A DNA stretch of 31,139 nt from Immundisolibacter sp. (GTDB lineage Bacteria > Pseudomonadota > Gammaproteobacteria > Immundisolibacterales > Immundisolibacteraceae): the NCBI RefSeq assembly GCF_041601295.1, contig NZ_JBFIII010000028.1, positions 1 to 31,139 on the forward strand. The letters run 5' to 3'. Positions 26,675 to 31,139 of this stretch are shown one piece after another. Both the position numbers and the translations under genes were made by a program. Every line of letters begins with the position of its first letter. The first letter of the stretch is position 1. The notes beneath the pieces are model-generated. The model was given only the letters and a program-made list of their open reading frames with translations, was not told the origin of the DNA and ran no database searches.

Positions 26675-27415
26675 ATGGGCAGAATGCTGGCACTGTTATA
26701 CGGTGCGGTTTGCTATTTGATTTTTCTGATTGCGTTTCTTTATGCAATTGGATTCGTCGGCAATCTGCTGGTGCCAAAGTCGATCGATTCAGGCGCCGCA
26801 GGCCCGTTTGCTCAGGCCTTACTGGTCAACGTGGCATTAATGAGCATCTTCGCGGTCCAACACAGCGTCATGGCACGACCGGCGTTCAAAAAGTGGTGGA
26901 CCCGCTTCGTTCCCAGGACTATTGAGCGCAGTACCTATGTGTTGTTGTCGAGTCTGGCGCTGATTCTGCTTTACTGGCAATGGCAGCCAATGGCTGGAAC
27001 CGTTTGGGACATCCAGAATGCGGCCGGGCGTGCGGTGATGTGGGTGCTTTTCGGGGCGGGGTGGTTGATGGTCCTGATCAGCACTTTCCTGATCAGTCAT
27101 TTTGATCTGTTCGGGTTGCGACAGGTCTACCTTAACTGGCGGGGCCAGGAGTACACCGACATCAGTTTCAGGACGCCGTTTCTTTATAGACTGGTGCGGC
27201 ACCCGATCATGCTGGGATTCATTATCGGCTTCTGGGCGATACCCCGAATGTCCACCGCCCATCTGCTGTTCGCGGGCGTAACGACTGCCTACATCCTGAT
27301 TGCGCTTCAGCTGGAGGAGCGCGATCTGGTCAGTTATTACGGAGCCGCCTACGAAAAGTACAAGAAGCAGGTTTCGATGATCCTGCCGTTTCCCAGGAAA
27401 AATGTAGACAACTAG
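26675..27415 (+). CDS. mddA: Methanethiol S-methyltransferase-like membrane protein
   Basis: A 246-residue integral membrane protein of the MddA/NnrU-like methyltransferase group. MddA uses S-adenosylmethionine to methylate methanethiol to dimethyl sulfide. Seen: several hydrophobic helices, 'FAVQHSVMARPAFKKWW', 'ERSTYVLLSSLALILLYWQW', 'STFLISHFDLFGLRQV', the conserved 'FLYRLVRHPIMLGFIIGFW', and the end 'LEERDLVSYYGAAYEKYKKQV'. GGAGG lies at a good distance from the ATG. The gene is clearly more A+T-rich than the three genes before it, so it may be a later addition to the module. Its stop TAG is the boundary triplet of the hairpin repeat at 27416. Assignment by sequence family only; a thiol methylation role fits the sulfur context. 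Confidence 0.82.
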   Translation: MGRMLALLYGAVCYLIFLIAFLYAIGFVGNLLVPKSIDSGAAGPFAQALLVNVALMSIFAVQHSVMARPAFKKWWTRFVPRTIERSTYVLLSSLALILLYWQWQPMAGTVWDIQNAAGRAVMWVLFGAGWLMVLISTFLISHFDLFGLRQVYLNWRGQEYTDISFRTPFLYRLVRHPIMLGFIIGFWAIPRMSTAHLLFAGVTTAYILIALQLEERDLVSYYGAAYEKYKKQVSMILPFPRKNVDN

Positions 27416-27517
27416 GGAAACGCTGAACTATTCAGTGTTTCCCGCAGCCATCGGAAAACCACGCTTTTCCAATGGCAGGCGCTGAGAAAGCCAGGATGGA
27501 TTGATTCAGCGCTTTCC
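27416..27517 (-). repeat. Modular hairpin repeat (MITE/REP-like), short copy, inverted
   Basis: The reverse complement matches the repeat at 8098-8250 except that two internal stem-loops are missing (about 50 bases). The outer ends are imperfect inverted repeats (GGAAACGCTGAA and, in complement, GGAAAGCGCTGAA). Both flanks carry TAG (27413-27415 and 27518-27520), consistent with a 3-base target duplication. The left end (27415-27443) is a 13-base-arm hairpin GGGAAACGCTGAA / TTCAGTGTTTCCC with loop CTA and one G·T pair. The left TAG is the stop codon of the mddA-like gene. No transposase is encoded here. Confidence 0.85.
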
Positions 27518-27523
27518 TAGGAC

Positions 27524-27593
27524 CGCCTCGCGGCGAGGTTGACCGGAACAAATAAGCTGCCGCTGGTCCGAGGTTCAGGCGGCTGCCTGGACC
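27524..27593. terminator. Two hairpins between convergent genes
   Basis: CCTCG/CGAGG (27526-27538) and a second hairpin with CAGGC/GCCTG arms (27576-27589), extended by GGTC/GACC (27565-27593), stand between the mddA-like gene and the Rieske beta gene, whose 3' end is at 27603. They could end transcription from both sides. No T-run follows, so this is a guess from structure. Confidence 0.3.
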
Positions 27594-27602
27594 GGGCCCG
27601 CC

Positions 27603-28097
27603 TCACACCTGATACAGGTCAAAATACGACGGCACGCAGTCGCTCAGGAGCGTGATCTTCTTTTTGGCAATCCGCCAGGCGCCCGGCTGGCTCGTCAGCA
27701 GGTAGTCGTAAAAGCCGAACAGGCTGCTGGCGATTTTTTCCTTGTAGCTGTCGACCCGCCAGGTAGCGTGCACGGCCAGACCATCCGCAGTGACCTCCAG
27801 CAGGCGCACATTGCTTATGGCGTGACAGGTACGCGGCAATACGCGATGCGCCGGAGCGGCCGTCGACTTGATTCGCCAGACACGCTCTTCGAGACCCGCG
27901 CGGCTGTCGTAGTAAACCAGCGAGACCTCGCCCTGTGGATCGGCGGTGGGCACGAATTCGTCTTTCCAGGCCGGCACCCAGAACTCGCAGTCCGGCGTGT
28001 ACAGCGCCAGCCAGTCGTCCCAGCGGCGCTGGTCCAGGCAGGCTGCCTCGTCGAACAGTAGCCGACGGGCCTGCTCCAGCGTTGCTGCTTCAGTCAT
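27603..28097 (-). CDS. Aromatic-ring-hydroxylating dioxygenase, beta (small) subunit
   Basis: A 164-residue small subunit of a Rieske non-heme-iron oxygenase (cystatin-like fold, structural role in an alpha3beta3 assembly). Seen: the family N-terminus 'ARRLLFDEAACLDQRRWDDWL', 'YTPDCEFWVPAW', the 'RISNVR'-type strand here written CHAISNVRLLEV, and the end 'WRIAKKKITLLSDC'. The frame is open another 81 codons upstream, but that is inside the alpha gene; the ATG at 28097 has GGAAG eight bases upstream. It overlaps the alpha gene by eight bases, so the two are coupled. Closest in style to BenB/AntB/XylY-type subunits. Confidence 0.9.
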   Translation of the reverse strand: MTEAATLEQARRLLFDEAACLDQRRWDDWLALYTPDCEFWVPAWKDEFVPTADPQGEVSLVYYDSRAGLEERVWRIKSTAAPAHRVLPRTCHAISNVRLLEVTADGLAVHATWRVDSYKEKIASSLFGFYDYLLTSQPGAWRIAKKKITLLSDCVPSYFDLYQV

Positions 28098-29457
28098 GGG
28101 TCGCGGCTTCCAGGCGTCGGCGCCACTCGCGGTAGAAGCCGCGAAACACGGTCTCGTCCTGCACCTCGACGCCGCTGCATGATTCGAGTGGCCGGATGCC
28201 GATTTCCCGGGCGTGGCTGTCCGGACCGTCCACGACGTATTGCATGCCGCGCGAGAAGCCCTGAATCCATTCGCTGTTCGCATGGGCCAGGCCACCGGCG
28301 TGAATGTCCTCGTAACAGGCCACGTCGTCCGGGGTCGCAATGCCGCTGGCGTTGAAGAAATCCTCGTACTGACGCAGGCGGCGACGCCGGCCCTCGCGTG
28401 GCTCGCCGCGCGGCGCCAGACAGAACATGGTCATCTCGGTGCGGTCCACCGCCAGCGGGCGAATCACCCGCAACTGCATGCAGGCGCTATCCACGAACTG
28501 GATGTTCGGAAAGAAATTGAGCACCCGTGGGCGGAACATCCACTCCACCTTGTGCGCATCGACACCGCGCGTCAGCAAATCATCGCGCATGGCCCACAGG
28601 GCGCGGTTCTCGCGCAGCGGATCGGAACCCCAGAACACGGTGTGCCCATGCGGGAAGGTGTAAGTGCCCGCCTGCAGGCCGGACAAAGCCCCCAGGTTGA
28701 CCGCTTTTACCTTGTCGGCACCCGCCGCGGACGCCTCGCGTTCGCCGCGCTGCTGAACGATCTTGGCAAACGTGGAGTGCACCGTGGTCAGGTGGTAGAT
28801 ATCCATGGTGTTCTCGACCTGCAACTTCCAGTTGCCGCGGTACACGTAGGTCACCTCGCCGGGCAGGATTTCCATGCCCTGCGCTGACTGCTCAGCGAAG
28901 GTATCGATAAAAAAACGCGTATCGCCCAGGTAATCGGCCAGGGCCGGCACATCCGCGCGCAGCGCACCGAATACAAAGCCCTGGTAACTGGTCAGGTGGG
29001 CCAGCGGCGTCAGGTCATGCCGCTCGCCGTCGAAGCCCGGCGCATAGCCGGCCTGCGACTGGTCCTTGATCTTTACGCAGTGCCCGGCCGAGTCGAAACA
29101 CCAGGCGTGGTAAGGACACATCTGCACCTGCGCCGTGCCATGGCGAGCCGTGTACAACCGCGTACCACGGTGGGGGCAGGCGTTGACGAAACCGCGCAAG
29201 GCGCCGTCCTCACCACGCAATACCACCACCGGCGTACGACCAAGCTGGGTGGTATAGAAATCGTGCGGGTTTGGCAGCTGACTCTCATGGCACAGAAAGA
29301 CCCAGCCGGCTTCGAATACGTGGGCCATTTCGAGCTCAAACAGTGCCTGATCACGAAACAGATCGCGGTGCACGTTAAAAGCCTGCGGCTCGTCGATGAA
29401 GTAGCGGCCGGGGTCAGTCAGCGCCGTGTGACCGGTTTCGGTGACGCGCATGTCCAT
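28090..29457 (-). CDS. Aromatic-ring-hydroxylating dioxygenase, alpha subunit, benzoate/anthranilate type
   Basis: A 455-residue catalytic subunit that adds O2 to an aromatic substrate to give a cis-dihydrodiol. Rieske [2Fe-2S] ligands: C94/H96 (ACPHRG) and C114/H117 (CPYHAW). Mononuclear iron site: D219 and H222/H227 in 'MDIYHLTTVH', with the third ligand further on. 'FRDQALFELEMAHVFEAGWVFLCHESQLP', split over residues 34-62, and 'FYTTQLGRTPVVVLRG' are typical of benzoate/toluate/anthranilate dioxygenases (BenA/XylX/AntA). The start at 29457 has GGAGGG seven bases upstream; earlier and later ATG codons have no such site. Reductase or ferredoxin genes are not within the window, so the electron donor must be encoded elsewhere. 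Substrate uncertain. Confidence 0.93.
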   Translation of the reverse strand: MDMRVTETGHTALTDPGRYFIDEPQAFNVHRDLFRDQALFELEMAHVFEAGWVFLCHESQLPNPHDFYTTQLGRTPVVVLRGEDGALRGFVNACPHRGTRLYTARHGTAQVQMCPYHAWCFDSAGHCVKIKDQSQAGYAPGFDGERHDLTPLAHLTSYQGFVFGALRADVPALADYLGDTRFFIDTFAEQSAQGMEILPGEVTYVYRGNWKLQVENTMDIYHLTTVHSTFAKIVQQRGEREASAAGADKVKAVNLGALSGLQAGTYTFPHGHTVFWGSDPLRENRALWAMRDDLLTRGVDAHKVEWMFRPRVLNFFPNIQFVDSACMQLRVIRPLAVDRTEMTMFCLAPRGEPREGRRRRLRQYEDFFNASGIATPDDVACYEDIHAGGLAHANSEWIQGFSRGMQYVVDGPDSHAREIGIRPLESCSGVEVQDETVFRGFYREWRRRLEAATHD

Positions 29458-29512
29458 GGGATACCCTCCAGAACCGTTGGTGTATGCACAACGCGGCACA
29501 GGAATGTACCGC

Positions 29513-29541
29513 CCAACTCAAGGCTCCACGCCGTGAGTTGG
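29513..29541. repeat. Inverted repeat upstream of the dioxygenase genes
   Basis: CCAACTCA (29513-29520) and TGAGTTGG (29534-29541) are perfect complementary arms with a 13-base centre. It lies about 60 bases upstream of the alpha-subunit start, so a regulator (for example of the LysR, GntR or MarR kind) could bind here. It may also be an mRNA hairpin. Confidence 0.45.
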
Positions 29542-29575
29542 AAGGACTCCGAAAGTCACACCTTGCGGAGCCCGT

Positions 29576-29609
29576 GGTCTGAGCGGTCCAGGATGGACCG
29601 GTTCAGACC
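29576..29609. terminator. Long hairpin after the amidohydrolase gene
   Basis: GGTCTGAGCGGTCC and GGACCGGTTCAGACC form a stem of about 14 pairs with one bulge and one mismatch around a five-base loop, beginning seven bases after the minus-strand amidohydrolase stop. It looks like a transcription terminator by position and stability, but no T-run follows on that strand, so it could instead be a 3' stabilising stem. Confidence 0.5.
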
Positions 29610-29615
29610 GTCCAA

Positions 29616-31139
29616 TCAGTTCACGGCCACGCCGGGCAACGCGCCGGTGTGCTGGCCGTGATCGAACACCACGCTGCCGTTGACGATGGTGTAGTCGATG
29701 CCACGCGCCTCGGCAATCATGCGTTTGCCGCCGGCCGGCAGGTCGGCCACCAGGTGCGGGCGGCGGTCGGAACCGACCGTCTGCGGGTCGAACACCACAA
29801 TGTCGGCCCAGTAACCCTCTCGCAGCAGGCCCCGCTCGCGGATGCCAAACAGGCCGGCTGCCTCGGACGTGATGCGCTGCACGGCGCGCTGCAGGCTCAT
29901 CAGGCCGCGCTCGCGCACCCAGTAACCGAGCAGATAGGTGGTGTAGCCGGCCTCGCACAGCATGTCCACGTGCGCGCCGCCGTCGCCCAGGCCAATGCGG
30001 ATACGCGGGTCGGTCAGCATGCGGGCCAGGTTGTCGTCGTCCGAGTTCGCGACCGCCACCCGAAAACGCGTATTCACCTCGTCGGCGATCGCCAGGTCCA
30101 GGAAGGTGTCGCACGGATCGGCCCCGCGCTCGGCGGCAATGTCCGCCACCGTGCGGCCCAGCAGCGGCTGCAGGTCGGGGTTGTCCGCCGACAGCAGCTC
30201 GAAGTGGTTCCAGTCGCGCACCAGGGACCGGCCCTCGGCCATGTCGGCCCGGAACGTACGCCTGAAGTCCGCATCGGCGTACAGTGCCTTCTGGACCTCG
30301 ACCGTCTGGTTGAAGGCCGCCTTCCAGGCCGGCAGTGGCGCGAACATGAACGGATTGCGCACATCCGCCTCAGCCATGAACGGCCGCACCACGGTCTGCG
30401 GATAGCAGCCCTTGGCGGTGAGGTGCGCGGCCCGCTCCACGGCGGCAAAGGCGCAGCCGGGACTGGAGTTCAGGTCCAGCAGCGTCAACCAGGTCACCGG
30501 CCGGCCGCTTTCCTCGCACAGCAGCTCCAGCAGGGCGAGGTCCTCGTCCTGCAGGTGGGCCAGTTTCTTGGTGACCGCAATCTCGATGCCGCCGCGACCG
30601 TGTTTGCCGAGCGTTCGCGCGTAGGCGGCAAACTCGTCGTTGCTGGTCAGCCGGCTGGCCAGCGGTGCGCCGTTGTAGCCAACATGATTGGGCTGCTGGG
30701 AGGAACTGAAGCCGAGCGCCCCGGCCGACAGGGCGTCGCCGAGCAGGCCGCACAAGGTGTCGGTCTCGGCGACGGTCGCCGCCCGCTCGCTGGCGGCGTC
30801 GCCCAGCGTATAGGTGCGCAGTGGCGACAGCGGCACCAGAAAGCCGAGGTTAATGGCGCTGCCGCGACCCAGCGTGGCGGCCATGAATTCGCCGAAGGAT
30901 TCCCACTGCCAGTCGATGCCGGCCTCCAGTACCTCGCGCGACATGGCCTCGACGTTGATCAGATCCCACAGCGCGCGCTCGCGTGTGTCTGGCCGGCACG
31001 GGGCAAGGCCCACGCCGCAGTTGCCAATCACCGTGGTGGTGATGCCGTGCCACGCGGTTGGCGTGACCAGGGCATCCCAGGACAGTTGCGCGTCGTAATG
31101 GGTGTGCGGATCGATAAACCCCGGTGCGACTGCCCGCCC
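29616..31139 (-). CDS. Amidohydrolase, N-acyl-D-amino-acid deacylase type (5' end outside the window)
   Basis: The 3' part of an amidohydrolase-superfamily gene; the frame is still open at the last base of the window, so the start lies beyond 31139. At least 507 codons are present, of a family usually about 550-580 residues. The visible part opens with 'APGFIDPHTHYDAQL', whose His-x-His binds the catalytic metal, then 'WHGITTTVIGNCGVGLAPC', typical of D-aminoacylase/N-acyl-D-amino-acid deacylase relatives. Near the C-terminus 'IGLGDGGAHVDMLCEAGYTTY' supplies the conserved Asp, and 'GYWADIVVFDPQTV' is the usual family end. An internal ATG at 31031 would drop the metal-binding HTH and is rejected. 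Substrate unknown; hydrolysis of an amide or N-acyl bond is likely. Confidence 0.88.
   Translation of the reverse strand, partial: GRAVAPGFIDPHTHYDAQLSWDALVTPTAWHGITTTVIGNCGVGLAPCRPDTRERALWDLINVEAMSREVLEAGIDWQWESFGEFMAATLGRGSAINLGFLVPLSPLRTYTLGDAASERAATVAETDTLCGLLGDALSAGALGFSSSQQPNHVGYNGAPLASRLTSNDEFAAYARTLGKHGRGGIEIAVTKKLAHLQDEDLALLELLCEESGRPVTWLTLLDLNSSPGCAFAAVERAAHLTAKGCYPQTVVRPFMAEADVRNPFMFAPLPAWKAAFNQTVEVQKALYADADFRRTFRADMAEGRSLVRDWNHFELLSADNPDLQPLLGRTVADIAAERGADPCDTFLDLAIADEVNTRFRVAVANSDDDNLARMLTDPRIRIGLGDGGAHVDMLCEAGYTTYLLGYWVRERGLMSLQRAVQRITSEAAGLFGIRERGLLREGYWADIVVFDPQTVGSDRRPHLVADLPAGGKRMIAEARGIDYTIVNGSVVFDHGQHTGALPGVAVN

Noticed and set aside
27526..27538. The CCTCG/CGAGG hairpin as part of the modular repeat
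   Set aside because: It lies beyond the TAG flank of the 27.4 kb copy and has no counterpart at 8.1 kb.
31029..31139. Treating the amidohydrolase as complete from an ATG at 31031
   Set aside because: The frame is open to the last base, and the upstream codons encode the metal-binding FIDPHTH motif, so the gene is cut by the window edge.

Overview
This 31 kb window reads as chromosome from a G+C-rich gammaproteobacterium. The evidence is dense coding on both strands, an E. coli-length PurB whose key residues fall at the E. coli numbers (H171, S295), an AcnA-type aconitase, and a CzcA whose channel acids fall at 402/408/415. The mix of CaiB/BaiF CoA-transferases, an acyl-CoA dehydrogenase, a BenAB-like Rieske dioxygenase and a D-aminoacylase-type amidohydrolase suits an aerobic degrader of aromatics or other organic compounds. 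Immundisolibacter-like lineages are one possibility, but this is a guess from gene content. Base composition is uneven: bases 1-60 contain 22 G/C, 26701-26760 contain 25, and 8401-8460 contain 47.

Layout. (1) 14-1566: three small exported proteins in an A+T-rich stretch, probably acquired, followed by the decayed tail of an aldo/keto reductase gene. (2) 1946-8097: a conserved unknown gene downstream of acnA on the minus strand, divergent from purB and a small lipoprotein. (3) 8098-8250: a multi-hairpin repeat, with a second copy in reverse orientation at 27416-27517. (4) 8408-14054: four CaiB/BaiF family genes (an AMACR-like racemase, a translationally coupled pair, and one on the opposite strand) interrupted by an unrelated membrane protein. 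(5) 14194-22457: metal export, comprising a His-rich membrane protein, czcC, czcB, a DUF3147 membrane protein and czcA, then a convergent yqhA-like gene and a cation-diffusion-facilitator gene. (6) 22490-23707: an acyl-CoA dehydrogenase. (7) 23939-27415: a reactive-sulfur/thiol module made of an ArsR-rhodanese fusion, a persulfide-dioxygenase-like metallo-beta-lactamase protein, an MFS transporter and an MddA-like methanethiol S-methyltransferase. (8) 27603-31139: Rieske dioxygenase beta and alpha subunits and a 5'-truncated amidohydrolase, all on the minus strand.

How the parts work together. CzcCBA would move divalent metals from periplasm or cytoplasm to the outside, while the CDF protein moves them from cytoplasm to periplasm. 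The sulfur module looks self-regulated: its regulator carries its own rhodanese domain, and its promoter overlaps an inverted repeat and predicts a leaderless mRNA. The most unusual signals are the modular hairpin repeat, whose two full copies each abut and share the TAG stop codon of the upstream gene, and the sulfur module ending in an MddA homologue of different base composition. I see no CRISPR array, tRNA, rRNA or intact insertion sequence.
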